A stretch of 64,000 nt of DNA. Source: Dethiothermospora halolimnae. GTDB lineage: Bacteria > Bacillota > Clostridia > Tissierellales > VENL01. The position numbers and the translations under genes were made by a program. The notes under the pieces are model-generated. The model had not been told where the DNA came from. It saw only the letters and a program-made list of their open reading frames with translations, and did not search any database. Every line of letters begins with the position of its first letter. Within the stretch, counting starts at the first letter, position 1. The stretch covers positions 1 through 64,000 of the forward strand of contig NZ_JBAKFX010000018.1 of the NCBI RefSeq assembly GCF_037577855.1, written 5' to 3'. Of this stretch, positions 1 through 8,040 are shown piece after piece.

Positions 1-16
1 TTATATAACGGAAATG

Positions 17-45
17 GGAAGGTTATTTTTAACCTTCCTTTTTTT
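17..45 (+). terminator. Rho-independent terminator
   Basis: A 9-bp perfect stem (GGAAGGTTA / TAACCTTCC) with a 4-nt loop is followed by a run of T. It probably ends a plus-strand gene of the integrated element that lies to the left of the window. Confidence 0.8.
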
Positions 46-201
46 CTTTTTTGCATAAAAAAATAATATAATGGATATCCATTATACTATTTTTTATTAA
101 CTGTCTATTTCCCGACAGCCCCTTTCTTTTTTTGTCGAAACTTTTGTAAAGGATTATCAGTTAGCTTGTCCAATTTATATACTATAATGAGGGGTGAGTA
201 T

Positions 202-405
202 ATGGAAGTGAAAAATAATCTAAAAGAAATTAGGCTTAAAGAATATATGATAGATAGTAAAACTGAGTTTGCTAAAATGATTGAAGTTAATACACATACA
301 TATATTAAATGGGAGAATGGAAATAGTGTTCCGGTTTTAAAAAAGGCTTTGTATGTAGCTAATAAACTAAATAAAAAGGTGGATGAAATATGGTATCTTG
401 AGTAG
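202..405 (+). CDS. Small XRE-family (Cro/CI-like) HTH regulator
   Basis: A 67-residue protein consisting of one helix-turn-helix domain: after an N-terminal LKEIRLKEYMIDSKTEFAKMI helix pair come YIKWENGNSVP and ALYVANKLNKKVDEIWYLE, the usual XRE signature with its W-x-x-G-x-x-x-P core. The ATG at 202 was chosen because GAGGGGTGA lies 5-12 nt upstream; the frame stays open further upstream but has no ribosome binding site there. It is a likely DNA-binding regulator of the adjacent mobile-element genes. The last codons overlap a terminator stem. The regulatory target is inferred. Confidence 0.8.
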   Translation: MEVKNNLKEIRLKEYMIDSKTEFAKMIEVNTHTYIKWENGNSVPVLKKALYVANKLNKKVDEIWYLE

Positions 406-421
406 ATACCATATTTTTTTA
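388..421 (+). terminator. Terminator overlapping the XRE stop codon
   Basis: A 10-bp perfect stem (ATATGGTATC / GATACCATAT) with a 7-nt loop holds the TAG stop codon, and a T-tract follows. It separates the regulator from the ParM-like operon. Confidence 0.8.
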
Positions 422-497
422 TACTATTTTAGAAAATTTTTCACAAAAAACATACTGGACATGCAATATTTAGAACTAAATGCATATAGATATAGTG

Positions 498-534
498 TAA
501 TACAAAATATTAAAAGTTAATACAGCCTGTATTA
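498..534 (+). promoter_or_regulatory. Palindrome upstream of parM-like gene (candidate operator/centromere)
   Basis: TAATACAG-C-CTGTATTA (518-534) is a perfect 8-1-8 inverted repeat. A further GTAATAC copy lies at 498-504. It sits 34 nt before the parM-like start. In ParM/ParR systems the partner protein binds repeats just upstream of parM, both as centromere and as autorepressor. That role is inferred from position only. Confidence 0.45.
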
Positions 535-567
535 CAAATTAATAAAAATTATTAAGGGGGCAGGGGT

Positions 568-1443
568 ATGATAATTGGTGTTGATAATGGTTACACATAC
601 ACAAAGAATAGCAAGGGGATTATATTCCCTAGTAAGGTTAGAGAGGGAGAGGATCTAGATATTAATAATGTTATTAGAGTGGAATATCAGGGGAGAAATT
701 ACATAGTTGGAGAAAAAGAATCCAATTATACGGTAGATACAAATAAAGCGAATGATGAAAAAACACTATTAAATATTATAACTTCGATAGGAATGAGTGT
801 TAGTAATAAAAGCAATATAAAAGTTATGACAGGACTGCCTCCTTTACACTATAAGGCTCAAAAGGAAACCTTGAAAAGCAATCTTATTGATAGAAACTTT
901 AATATTAAGATAAATGGAGACAACAAAAGTTTTCGTATATCAGATGCAGATGTATTTATACAAGGAGCAGGGCCAGTATTTCAGAACCCAACTAAATATA
1001 TAAATTCCAAAACTATAGTGATTGATATAGGAGGTTTAACGGTAGATGTATGTTACTTTGAGGGATTGAAATTGCTAAAATACAGAACATACACATTGGG
1101 TATGCTTAAACTTTATTCAAATGTTATTTCGCAAATTAACGAAAAACTGGAATTAGACTTAATTGTAGCAGATGCAGAAAAGATTTTAAATGAAGGTATA
1201 AAGATTTATGGTGAACAGCAGGATATAACATTTTTAAAGCCTATATTAGATAGTCATATAAATAATATATTAACTAACATTAAATTAGATTTTCCATTAA
1301 AGACTATGGACCATATAATTCAAATTGGTGGAGGAAGTATATGTTTGAATTTAGATATACCTAATGCTGAAATATTACCTAATAGTCAGTTTATAAATGC
1401 CTATTGTTATGAGGAAATTGGGAAGGTGAGGTTTGATGGCTAG
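568..1443 (+). CDS. ParM-like actin-family segregation ATPase
   Basis: A 291-residue protein of the prokaryotic actin-like family. An N-terminal phosphate-1 loop (IIGVDNGYTYTK) is followed by a GLPP segment, a second phosphate loop near residue 150 (IVIDIGGLTVDV) and an adenosine loop (IIQIGGGS). Members polymerise with ATP and push plasmid or element copies apart. The start has a strong AAGGGGG-type ribosome binding site. The downstream ribbon-helix-helix gene overlaps its end, the usual parM-parR order. On an integrated element it would stabilise an excised circular form. The family call is firm; the partner assignment is inferred. Confidence 0.8.
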   Translation: MIIGVDNGYTYTKNSKGIIFPSKVREGEDLDINNVIRVEYQGRNYIVGEKESNYTVDTNKANDEKTLLNIITSIGMSVSNKSNIKVMTGLPPLHYKAQKETLKSNLIDRNFNIKINGDNKSFRISDADVFIQGAGPVFQNPTKYINSKTIVIDIGGLTVDVCYFEGLKLLKYRTYTLGMLKLYSNVISQINEKLELDLIVADAEKILNEGIKIYGEQQDITFLKPILDSHINNILTNIKLDFPLKTMDHIIQIGGGSICLNLDIPNAEILPNSQFINAYCYEEIGKVRFDG

Positions 1444-1681
1444 AAAAATAGTTCCTATATCAGTTAAGGATGAAGGGTTAATTAAATACCTGGAGAGCAA
1501 AGAAAATAAATCAAGATACATCAGAGAACTTATAAAAAAAGATATGAACAAAGAATTGGATCAATATACAAAAGATCTAATATTAGATTTTATAAAAAAT
1601 AACTTCAAAGATATAGGAACCTCTAAAAATACAAACTTGAGTAGGTTTAAGAATGAAATTGACAGTATATTTGACACATAA
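1436..1681 (+). CDS. Ribbon-helix-helix partner (ParR-like) of the actin-like protein
   Basis: An 81-residue basic protein. Its N-terminus (KIVPISVKDEGLIKYLESKENKSRYIRELI) has the strand-helix-helix layout of RHH DNA-binding proteins, and its C-terminus is charged and helical. Start ATG 1436 lies 5 nt after GGAAGGTGAGG and inside the parM-like gene, so the two are translationally coupled. By family analogy it would bind the upstream palindromes and cap the ParM filament. Sequence similarity to known ParR proteins cannot be judged by eye. Confidence 0.6.
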   Translation: MARKIVPISVKDEGLIKYLESKENKSRYIRELIKKDMNKELDQYTKDLILDFIKNNFKDIGTSKNTNLSRFKNEIDSIFDT

Positions 1682-1719
1682 AAAAAGAACCCTTTTTCAA
1701 GGGTATAGATATGCCAAGT

Positions 1720-1775
1720 AACTGAAAGTGTGTTCCGTTCGTTCAGAGAACTTCAACTACACTACACTTCCAGTT
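1720..1775. other. Imperfect inverted repeat between parR-like and pilin-like genes
   Basis: AACTGAAAGTG (1720-1730) pairs with CACTTCCAGTT (1765-1775) at 10 of 11 positions. A GTTC/GAAC pair lies inside. The 250-nt gap otherwise holds no supported gene: the frame open through it lacks a ribosome binding site before 1931. It could be a regulatory hairpin or part of a transfer origin; neither is shown. Confidence 0.4.
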
Positions 1776-1930
1776 TATGCGACAAAATCGAAAATATGCA
1801 TGTCAACCTTGTACTAATTTATATTTTGCTTGTACTTTTTTATCCGAATATAGATATTATTTCAGCTGCAACAACAAGACCGATTCCAAACCACATAGAT
1901 TTTCACCAACTTTCTAAAGGGGGATTTATA

Positions 1931-2248
1931 ATGTTAAAGAAAATATTTATTATGTTATTTGTTATTATGTACGTTTGTTTAAGTTTTTATTCGGTGGCTT
2001 TTGCAGAGGATGAAGTTGATGAAACAAGACAAAAAATTGACTCCAAAGTTATTAAAATAGTAAAAATTTTAGGTTACTTTGTTATATTGTTATTTGCTAT
2101 AAAGGATGTTTTAAAAGAATTGCAGATGGGGGATATCCAAGGGATAGGTAGTGTAGTTATTAAATATCTTATTGTATATGCAGTATTACTAGGACTTCCA
2201 GTAGCTCTAAGATGGGTTGAGGTATTTATAGAGGAGTTGAAGATGTAA
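1931..2248 (+). CDS. Small secreted/membrane protein, VirB2/TrbC pilin-like
   Basis: A 105-residue protein with a signal peptide (MLKKIFIMLFVIMYVCLSFYS, then AFA-E), a short charged segment and two hydrophobic helices (about 42-60 and 76-95). Size and topology match VirB2/TrbC-type pilins of type IV secretion systems. The ATG at 1931 follows AAAGGGGGA; the upstream extension of the frame lacks any ribosome binding site. Its stop overlaps the next start by one base. It lies directly upstream of two other apparent transfer genes. The pilin role is inferred from topology and neighbours. Confidence 0.6.
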   Translation: MLKKIFIMLFVIMYVCLSFYSVAFAEDEVDETRQKIDSKVIKIVKILGYFVILLFAIKDVLKELQMGDIQGIGSVVIKYLIVYAVLLGLPVALRWVEVFIEELKM

Positions 2249-2556
2249 TGCTAGATACTATTGATAAAATAAAAGAAATGTTAGAGCCTATATATGAGGT
2301 TTTTTATGCCATAATGCACCCTATACAGACTCTTAACAAGCTACTAGACATTTCTTTAGCTTACATTCCAATATTAATTGTAGTTATATTTTTCTTCTAT
2401 ATAGTAACTCAAAGCCCTAAAATATTTAGAGTTTTTACGGCTATGGTATTCTTTTTCGTAATGATAAAAATAGCTATAGTATTTAATATGTCATGGCTCC
2501 TACTGGTCGTAGTGGTTGCAGTGTTGGTTATTAGACTACTGGGGGTGGTTATGTGA
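2248..2556 (+). CDS. Small membrane protein of the conjugation cluster
   Basis: A 102-residue protein with an N-terminal amphipathic segment and about three hydrophobic helices (YIPILIVVIFFFYIV, VFTAMVFFFVMI, MSWLLLVVVVAVLVI). No family is recognised. It overlaps the preceding gene by 1 nt and the ATPase gene by 4 nt, so it is part of the same translational unit and probably of the membrane channel of the transfer machinery. Confidence 0.65.
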   Translation: MLDTIDKIKEMLEPIYEVFYAIMHPIQTLNKLLDISLAYIPILIVVIFFFYIVTQSPKIFRVFTAMVFFFVMIKIAIVFNMSWLLLVVVVAVLVIRLLGVVM

Positions 2557-4895
2557 AGTTATACAAGTATTTCGAGATAGTTAAACCCGAATACATCTAT
2601 TTAAAACTAACTCCAAATAATAGTGTTAGGAACAATAGTACCGACCAGATTGCTAAGGCTATATGTAGCTTATACAAAAACTTAACTCAATGCATCAATC
2701 GTTATGAAAAAAAATTCTTTTATGAACCTAAATCAAAGGTAGCTTATTACATCTATATAGAGAAGTCTAAAGCAGAGTTTTATTTCATTATCAATAAAAC
2801 ATATCTACAATTAATAAAAGAGAAAATCCAAAACTCATGGAAAGGATTAACTATAAAGGAAGTTGAGAAAATGCCTAATTTTAGTGATAAAGCCGATAAA
2901 TTTTATATGACTTATAAGAAAGAAGATGGATTAAGTCTTAGTGTAGATAAAAGATCTAATAGTTTATTATCATCCTTACTTAATGTAGTTCCAGTAATGA
3001 AAGAAGGGGATAAGGTTGGGATATTCTACAACTTTATCCCTTGTAGCCAGTATAGTTGGAGGGCCACCTATGATAAGACTATTCAGAAGTTAAAAGATGG
3101 TATGCCAGTAGATAAGCAAAAAACAGGTGGCTTTTTCATAGTCAAAATGCTAGGTTATATAATTACATTTATCCTAGAAATGATAGAAAATGCTATATTC
3201 GACCTTGCTAAAGTAGATAAGAAAGAAGATAGTTTATCGGATTTATTTTTCAAGAAACTTAACATGAGGGAATTATCTACTCCTACACAGCAAAAAAAGG
3301 ACTTAAATGTATTAGACACCCAAATAGTAGTACTATCCGATAGCACAGATAGAAAACGTAAAATGAACAATGCTAGAGCCATAACAACAGCTTACAATCG
3401 AATAACAGGGGATAATGAGTTAGTGGCCAAGAAGTATAAAAAGAATTTTAAACCTAATGATCTATACTTTAAAAAGGCAGAAGTTATTAAAATAAGTACG
3501 GATGAATGTCAGAACTTTATTCAATTACCTGGTAGAGAACTTCTTGAAGAACATAACTGTATAGAAAAGATAGAAACCCAAGAAACTCAAGTACCTAAAC
3601 CACTAAGGCATGGAATAATGTGTGTTGGAACTAACACATATAGAGGAATAAAGCAGAGAGGGTTTTTGTCTACAGATAGTGAATATCAGTATTTGACTTT
3701 AGTTGCTATTGGACCTACTAGAGCAGGAAAAACTAATTTTATAGCCAATATATCTAAAAATGCAGTAGATAATAATGAATGCATGATACTATTTGACTTT
3801 TGTGGAAATAATGAGTTATCTAATGAAGTGTCAAGTGTATTTCCTAATAGCCAAGTCCTAAGTATAGAGTGTGATGATATAGATAATTTGCAAGGATTAG
3901 GCTATAACGAAGTACCAAGAGGTAAAAGTACCTTTGAACAATATAGAAATGCTAAGAGGCAAACCTCACAACTTGTAACATTAATAAATAGTATAAATGC
4001 TGATGATAAAAAGTTAGCTCCTAGGATGGATAGATTTTTAAAATCAGCTGCATTAGTTGTGTTTATAAATAACGGAACTATAAATGATGTATTTGATGTA
4101 CTTCAAAATCATAAAAAAAGATATGGTTATATTGAGAAGATACCTATGAATCAGATGAATAATTTGGAAGAATATATTTTAAGTTTGAAGGAATTAGATG
4201 ATACATCAACAGTAACAGAAGAAACTGAAAAAGATGGGAAAAAGGTTAAGATAAAAAAAGAAGTAGTAACTGGAACTAGGATAAGTAAAATATCAGGTAT
4301 AATAGACAGGATAGATAGGTTAAAAGATAATACCTACTTAGAAATGATGTTAAAACAAGATTGCAGCAATAATATTGATTTAGTCAAAGAAATGCAGAAA
4401 AACCAAGTTATATGTATTAAGATGCCAGAGCATATGTTTTTAACTGAAAAAGAAAAGGATATATATTCTACATATTGGATAACCAAGGTTTGGTTAGCTT
4501 TACAGATTAGAAAGTGGCAGATACCAAATAAGAAGCAAAGGAAAAAAGTTAATGTAGTTGTGGATGAATTATACCAAGTTCCTTATACTCAAGACTTTAT
4601 AAGGAAGAAATTAAGTCAGATGGCTAAGTTCAGTTGTAAAGTTATAATAAGTTGTCACCATTTAAGTCAAATAGGCATAATAAGAGAAGAATTAAAGTCA
4701 GCTAATGCAAGTTATATGTTAATATCCGGTTGCGATAAAAAGAATTACAATGAATTAAAAGAAGAATTACATCCATATACATTAGATGATCTTCTTAATT
4801 TACCAAGGTTTCACTCTCTAAATTTAATTAAATATACAAAAGGATATGCAAAGTTTATAACTCACTTACCTACAGATATAATTATAGAAACATAA
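2553..4895 (+). CDS. Conjugative-transfer ATPase (VirB4/TraG-type)
   Basis: A 780-residue protein. The N-terminal half holds a hydrophobic stretch near residue 210 (GYIITFILEMI). A P-loop ATPase domain follows, with Walker A GPTRAGKT at about 387-394 and Walker B VNVVVDELYQ at about 664-673, then a segment (KVIISCHHLSQIGIIREELKSANASYML) typical of the sensor region of TraG/VirD4- and VirB4-type DNA-transfer ATPases. GTG start overlapping the preceding stop. It would drive substrate or DNA export during conjugation of the element. No relaxase or integrase is in the window; these would have to lie to the left. Whether it is a coupling protein or a VirB4 homologue cannot be decided by eye. Confidence 0.75.
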   Translation: MKLYKYFEIVKPEYIYLKLTPNNSVRNNSTDQIAKAICSLYKNLTQCINRYEKKFFYEPKSKVAYYIYIEKSKAEFYFIINKTYLQLIKEKIQNSWKGLTIKEVEKMPNFSDKADKFYMTYKKEDGLSLSVDKRSNSLLSSLLNVVPVMKEGDKVGIFYNFIPCSQYSWRATYDKTIQKLKDGMPVDKQKTGGFFIVKMLGYIITFILEMIENAIFDLAKVDKKEDSLSDLFFKKLNMRELSTPTQQKKDLNVLDTQIVVLSDSTDRKRKMNNARAITTAYNRITGDNELVAKKYKKNFKPNDLYFKKAEVIKISTDECQNFIQLPGRELLEEHNCIEKIETQETQVPKPLRHGIMCVGTNTYRGIKQRGFLSTDSEYQYLTLVAIGPTRAGKTNFIANISKNAVDNNECMILFDFCGNNELSNEVSSVFPNSQVLSIECDDIDNLQGLGYNEVPRGKSTFEQYRNAKRQTSQLVTLINSINADDKKLAPRMDRFLKSAALVVFINNGTINDVFDVLQNHKKRYGYIEKIPMNQMNNLEEYILSLKELDDTSTVTEETEKDGKKVKIKKEVVTGTRISKISGIIDRIDRLKDNTYLEMMLKQDCSNNIDLVKEMQKNQVICIKMPEHMFLTEKEKDIYSTYWITKVWLALQIRKWQIPNKKQRKKVNVVVDELYQVPYTQDFIRKKLSQMAKFSCKVIISCHHLSQIGIIREELKSANASYMLISGCDKKNYNELKEELHPYTLDDLLNLPRFHSLNLIKYTKGYAKFITHLPTDIIIET

Positions 4896-4969
4896 TAATA
4901 AGTACTCTAGATTTATAACTAAGTTACCAAAACCTATATAAAATACTAATATTATAATTGATAACATGG

Positions 4970-4991
4970 TGGTACCTATTCTTCGGTACCA
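4970..4991. other. Candidate attachment-site junction inside cotJC
   Basis: TGGTACC (4970-4976) and GGTACCA (4985-4991) form a perfect 7-bp inverted repeat around an 8-nt centre TATTCTTC. On the minus strand this is exactly where the conserved CotJC reading ends (ILTDIGTEE, then TAG). Dyads of this kind are typical of serine-recombinase att cores. Chromosomal cotJ genes lie to the right and the conjugative element to the left, so this is the best candidate for the element's right junction. Confidence 0.6.
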
Positions 4992-5173
4992 ATATCTGTC
5001 AAAATTCCTTTAGCTTCATCAGTTGGCATAGCCCATCTCTGAGTTAAATATCTTATACCTGCAGACAATTCTCCATCTGCTCCGCCAAACTGTTCCAATA
5101 TCATTTGGGCTAAGGCAGGATTACAAGAGTCTACTCTAACAGGATATTGTAATTTTTTTTCATAAATCCACAT
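4976..5173 (-). CDS. cotJC: CotJC 5' fragment (spore coat, Mn-catalase family), interrupted
   Basis: 65 residues matching the N-terminus of CotJC, a coat protein of the manganese catalase family: MWIYEKKLQYPVRVDSCNPALAQ and QFGGADGELSAGIRYLTQRW are conserved. Full-length members have about 190 residues and continue ...TDIGTEEFAHLEM; here the frame stops right after TDIGTEE. The start has a perfect AGGAGGT site and the gene is last in the cotJA-B-C operon. The break coincides with the end of the mobile element, so the 3' part is expected at its other end, outside the window. Excision during sporulation could restore the gene. Confidence 0.8.
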   Translation of the reverse strand: MWIYEKKLQYPVRVDSCNPALAQMILEQFGGADGELSAGIRYLTQRWAMPTDEAKGILTDIGTEE

Positions 5174-5186
5174 ATATTAACCTCCT

Positions 5187-5450
5187 TTAGTCACATCCAC
5201 AATAATCTATTTCCCAAGGCCAAGGCCCTTTTATATATTCCCAAGGACATCTACTCATAGACTGATGAGTAAGGGGTCCGTATTTGTTTTCATACATACA
5301 TTTTAATTCATCATGTTTCTTAACAAAGGAATTGTGTAATCTTAAAGCTCTTTCATCTGTTGGATGAGTATCTAAATATAGATTTGTTTCAACCAAACAA
5401 AACTCAATAGCCATTAAGTCTTCTAATAATCTCAATTGTTTAGAGTCCAT
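5187..5450 (-). CDS. cotJB: Spore coat protein CotJB
   Basis: 87 residues, the typical CotJB size. Features are an N-terminal helix (LRLLEDLMAIEFCLVETNLYLDTHP), a middle HNSFVKKHDELK segment and a C-terminus rich in W, P and C (CPWEYIKGPWPWEIDYC). It acts in the mother cell as part of the CotJ complex deposited on the forespore. ATG 5450 is preferred over an in-frame TTG three bases upstream because of its spacing from AGGAGGTG. It lies 13 nt upstream of cotJC. Confidence 0.9.
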   Translation of the reverse strand: MDSKQLRLLEDLMAIEFCLVETNLYLDTHPTDERALRLHNSFVKKHDELKCMYENKYGPLTHQSMSRCPWEYIKGPWPWEIDYCGCD

Positions 5451-5473
5451 CAAGACACCTCCTAATATTCAAT

Positions 5474-5665
5474 TTAACAATAATCTTTTTCATATTTATA
5501 TGGTCTATATAGTTCAGGGAACAGTGTTCCTTTACATAAAGCCTTTCTGGGTTCGTAGACTTTACCCATTACTTGAAAAGGTACATATGCTTCAGCAAGT
5601 TCTTTCTTTGGGACCTTTCTAGGATCACAATAATTTTCATAGTCAGGATACATATTTCTATCCAT
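5474..5665 (-). CDS. cotJA: Spore coat associated protein CotJA
   Basis: 63 residues beginning MDRNMYPDYENYCDPRKVPKK, with the CotJA core AEAYVPFQVMGKVYEPRKAL and GTLFPELYRPY. CotJA is needed for assembly of CotJC into the coat. The start at 5665 follows GGAGGG on the minus strand; the frame extends further upstream, but without a ribosome binding site and with unrelated sequence. It is the first gene of the cotJ operon, so a mother-cell sporulation promoter is expected in the 110 nt upstream. I could not identify one confidently. Confidence 0.9.
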   Translation of the reverse strand: MDRNMYPDYENYCDPRKVPKKELAEAYVPFQVMGKVYEPRKALCKGTLFPELYRPYKYEKDYC

Positions 5666-5780
5666 AATCAACCCTCCCGGATTATTTATTTGTTTGCAAT
5701 AATATAATACGTTAAAATAAGAGGATTTGTTACTCATTCAAATTAAAGAATAAAGAATAGAGAAGAAATAAGAAATAAAA

Positions 5781-5806
5781 AAATAGATGGACAAGTCCAT
5801 CTATTT
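5781..5806 (-). terminator. Terminator, minus strand, downstream of the DUF1576 pair
   Basis: AAATAGATGGAC / GTCCATCTATTT form a 12-bp perfect stem with a 2-nt loop. On the minus strand it is followed by a run of T, so it would end transcription coming from the 7.5-5.9 kb genes before cotJA. Confidence 0.75.
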
Positions 5807-5811
5807 GGGTT

Positions 5812-5889
5812 GTTGGGGGATTCGTAATCCCCCAACTAATTTACAATTTATAATTTAAAATTTACAATTCCAAAGGTGATACACTTTGG
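5812..5889. repeat. Dispersed palindromic repeat (copy 1) with AT-rich module
   Basis: GTTGGGGGATT-CGT-AATCCCCCAAC is an 11-bp perfect hairpin (5812-5836). An AT-rich tract of TTTATAATTTAAAATTTACA type follows, then a small CCAAAG/CTTTGG hairpin (5870-5889). The core recurs near 17344, 30941 and 51941, with diverged forms near 29623 and 33658. Confidence 0.85.
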
Positions 5890-5890
5890 A

Positions 5891-6235
5891 TTATTCTTTG
5901 TACCTATAAAGTGTAATCTCCAAAGCATCACCATGGAACACTACTTTTGCCTTATCTACCATGGAACCAACCAAGGAAAGCTCAGTATCACAATCACTTT
6001 CCCCTGTTAATTCCCAATAGTATTCTTCATACTCCGATTGCCTAGGAATATCTAATAGTTCTTTTAACTTCTTTACCCTCTTGTCACTACAATCTATAGT
6101 ATTTGCATCTATATGTATTTTGAAGTGATCATCTCTCTTATTTATTGATATATCCAGATCATCAGTACCGTGGACGAAGCAAAAAGTTATTAGTTCATCC
6201 AATATTTTAGATACCCTTCTTATTTCATGTTTCAT
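5891..6235 (-). CDS. Hypothetical small acidic protein paired with DUF1576 protein
   Basis: 114 residues, soluble, no signal peptide, rich in D and E. I recognise no domain. The start follows GGGAGATTAATT, a good site, and lies 2 nt after the DUF1576 stop, so the two are co-translated. It may be a cytoplasmic regulator or subunit of the membrane protein; that is inferred from coupling alone. Confidence 0.7.
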   Translation of the reverse strand: MKHEIRRVSKILDELITFCFVHGTDDLDISINKRDDHFKIHIDANTIDCSDKRVKKLKELLDIPRQSEYEEYYWELTGESDCDTELSLVGSMVDKAKVVFHGDALEITLYRYKE

Positions 6236-6237
6236 AA

Positions 6238-7509
6238 TTAATCTCCCTTCTTAAATGCATCAATTATAGGAACTAGTACAGATGCTATAATTCCAGTTGA
6301 AAATCCGTTATTATATAGGTTTATACCACCATGTAAATAGCCCACATTCATTACTACAGATAGATGTAAAAATCCAATAATTATACCATAATACCATCCA
6401 TATTCTCCTACTATGGGAGCAAGGGCTGTACCAAATAGTCCTGCTAGTATGACACCCGTAGATGAAAATGGCCATATGGTGGTGAAACTTGCTAAAAATA
6501 TACCTAACAAGATGGGAATAGTATTTTTAGGATGTTTACCAAAGGCTCCAAATCCCACTACTGTAAGTAAACCACCTAATATGGGTCCGTTTAAAGTTCC
6601 ATTTGATATTATAACATAAATCATACCTACTAGGCCCATTATTCCCATATTTATTAATGAAATTTCAAAACTAACTAAACGGGTAAAGTCGGTAACAAGT
6701 CTACCTTCATATTCAAGTATTTCTTTATAACCTTTATAGCCTTTATTATTTAAAATAACACCTATAATAATTAATATTAAGAAATATAAGGTTAAAAATA
6801 ACTTTAGAAAAAGATCATAATCTGTTGATAGTATCACATGACTTTCTATTAATAGACCATAACCCCTCAAAAGTGCTGTTATTACTGTTCCAATGAATCC
6901 AGCTGTAAAACCGACATTATATAAGCCATAACCATCATGGGTTTTAAGAAAATGGGCAGAAAGGGGTGGTAATATAAAGCCCACTAATATACCTATCAAT
7001 ATTCCCAGTACTAGACTCAAAGGAAAGGGCAGATTCAATCCATAGGCTATTTCGTTAACTAAAGGAGATAGAGCTGTACCAAACATAGATATAAGAACAA
7101 TACTTTTAAATTTACGATCTTGATATTTAGCATAAAGTAGTCCTCCAATATATATTGGCCAAACATTAAAAACATTTTTACCGAAGAAAGCAAATCCCGT
7201 TACTATATAAACCGCGGCTATGGAAAGACCACTGACCTTAATATCGAATTTCCATAATATAAAAATATTAATAAATGTTAATATTGCCGAATTTATAAAG
7301 GTAGCACCTAATCCACCAACTTTAAGATAGTCAGTAAGAAGAATATCAGGATGAACTATTATTTTGTACATACCATTAAAAATTTCCTTTGGTGTATCAA
7401 CTATAAAAGCAGTTATACTAAGTAAAATTGGAAGTATCAATAATATTAACACTTTCTTTTTTTCATAATCATCGTTATATTTGCCTAAAGTTTTATTTTC
7501 CACTATCAT
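6238..7509 (-). CDS. DUF1576 family polytopic membrane protein
   Basis: 423 residues with about 11-12 hydrophobic helices and repeated glycine-rich segments. The protein looks internally duplicated: VGGLGATFINSAILTFIN, ITGFAFFGKNVFNVWPIYIGG and LYNVGFTAGFIG in the first half correspond to INMGIMGLVG, VVGFGAFGKHPKNTIPILLG and LYNNGFSTGIIA in the second. This is the DUF1576 family, of unknown function; the duplicated architecture suggests a transporter or channel. The ATG at 7509 directly abuts AGGAGGT, so the in-frame GTG at 7503 may be the true start. Confidence 0.8.
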   Translation of the reverse strand: MIVENKTLGKYNDDYEKKKVLILLILPILLSITAFIVDTPKEIFNGMYKIIVHPDILLTDYLKVGGLGATFINSAILTFINIFILWKFDIKVSGLSIAAVYIVTGFAFFGKNVFNVWPIYIGGLLYAKYQDRKFKSIVLISMFGTALSPLVNEIAYGLNLPFPLSLVLGILIGILVGFILPPLSAHFLKTHDGYGLYNVGFTAGFIGTVITALLRGYGLLIESHVILSTDYDLFLKLFLTLYFLILIIIGVILNNKGYKGYKEILEYEGRLVTDFTRLVSFEISLINMGIMGLVGMIYVIISNGTLNGPILGGLLTVVGFGAFGKHPKNTIPILLGIFLASFTTIWPFSSTGVILAGLFGTALAPIVGEYGWYYGIIIGFLHLSVVMNVGYLHGGINLYNNGFSTGIIASVLVPIIDAFKKGD

Positions 7510-7596
7510 ACCTCCTATATATAGTTTATCTTTTTTAAAAGATATAATACTAATTAATATAAGTCAATATAACTTATTTACAAGTAATTAAAATAT

Positions 7597-7625
7597 TTGA
7601 CAAAATTAAAATTATATCGTAATAT
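7597..7625 (+). promoter_or_regulatory. Sigma-A promoter of the arsR-type gene
   Basis: TTGACA (7597-7602) and TATAAT-like TAATAT (7620-7625) are 17 bp apart. ATATCGTAA (7614-7622) overlaps the -10 box and recurs in inverse orientation at 8022-8030, ahead of the oxidoreductase gene. It is a candidate shared operator for the ArsR protein. Confidence 0.6.
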
Positions 7626-7661
7626 TATAATGTAACAATGTTAATAATTAGGAGTGAAGAT

Positions 7662-7937
7662 ATGGAGGAACTAACAAAGGAACTAGAAAAGAAAGCAGAA
7701 ATATTAAAAGCAATATCCCATCCCATAAGACTTTGTATTGTGAAAAACTTAATAAAAGAGGGTGGAGCAAACGTAACAACTATGCAAAATTGCCTTGGAG
7801 CTCCTCAATCAACGGTATCTCAACACATAGGTAAACTTAAAGCATCATCTATAATAGAAGGTGATAGGAATGGAACAGAGATAACTTATCGTGTAATAAA
7901 TGCTGATGTTAAAAAAGTTATAAAAGCTTTATTTTAA
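7662..7937 (+). CDS. ArsR-family winged-helix repressor
   Basis: 91 residues with the ArsR/SmtB fold: KAISHPIRLCIVKNL (helix 2), then MQNCLGAPQSTVSQHIGKLKASSII (recognition helix) and a wing (DRNGTEITYRV). The metal-binding ELCVCD motif of classic ArsR is replaced by MQNCLGA, leaving Cys25 and Cys44. Two-cysteine ArsR proteins near sulfur genes can sense persulfide; here that is inference from the next gene, a CoADR-rhodanese-TusA enzyme. Start ATG 7662 was chosen over 7638 because AGGAGTG lies 5 nt upstream of it. Confidence 0.85.
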   Translation: MEELTKELEKKAEILKAISHPIRLCIVKNLIKEGGANVTTMQNCLGAPQSTVSQHIGKLKASSIIEGDRNGTEITYRVINADVKKVIKALF

Positions 7938-7942
7938 TTTTT

Positions 7943-7981
7943 AATAAAAATAATTGTTTTACTTTTAACAATTATTTTTAG
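7943..7981 (+). terminator. Terminator after the ArsR gene
   Basis: AAAATAATTGTT and AACAATTATTTT flank a short loop and run into a T-rich tail. It separates arsR from the transcript of the oxidoreductase. Confidence 0.6.
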
Positions 7982-8040
7982 ATAAAATATCATAAAAATT
8001 TAATATACAAATATAACGATTTTACGATATAAATGATATA

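Noticed and set aside
1730..1930. N-terminal extension of the pilin-like protein
   Set aside because: ATG 1931 has a strong ribosome binding site and begins a signal peptide; the upstream part is a non-coding hairpin region.
4976..5173. Sequencing error as cause of the short CotJC
   Set aside because: No other frame continues the conserved CotJC sequence beyond the stop; the following sequence belongs to the element side, so the gene is truly cut.
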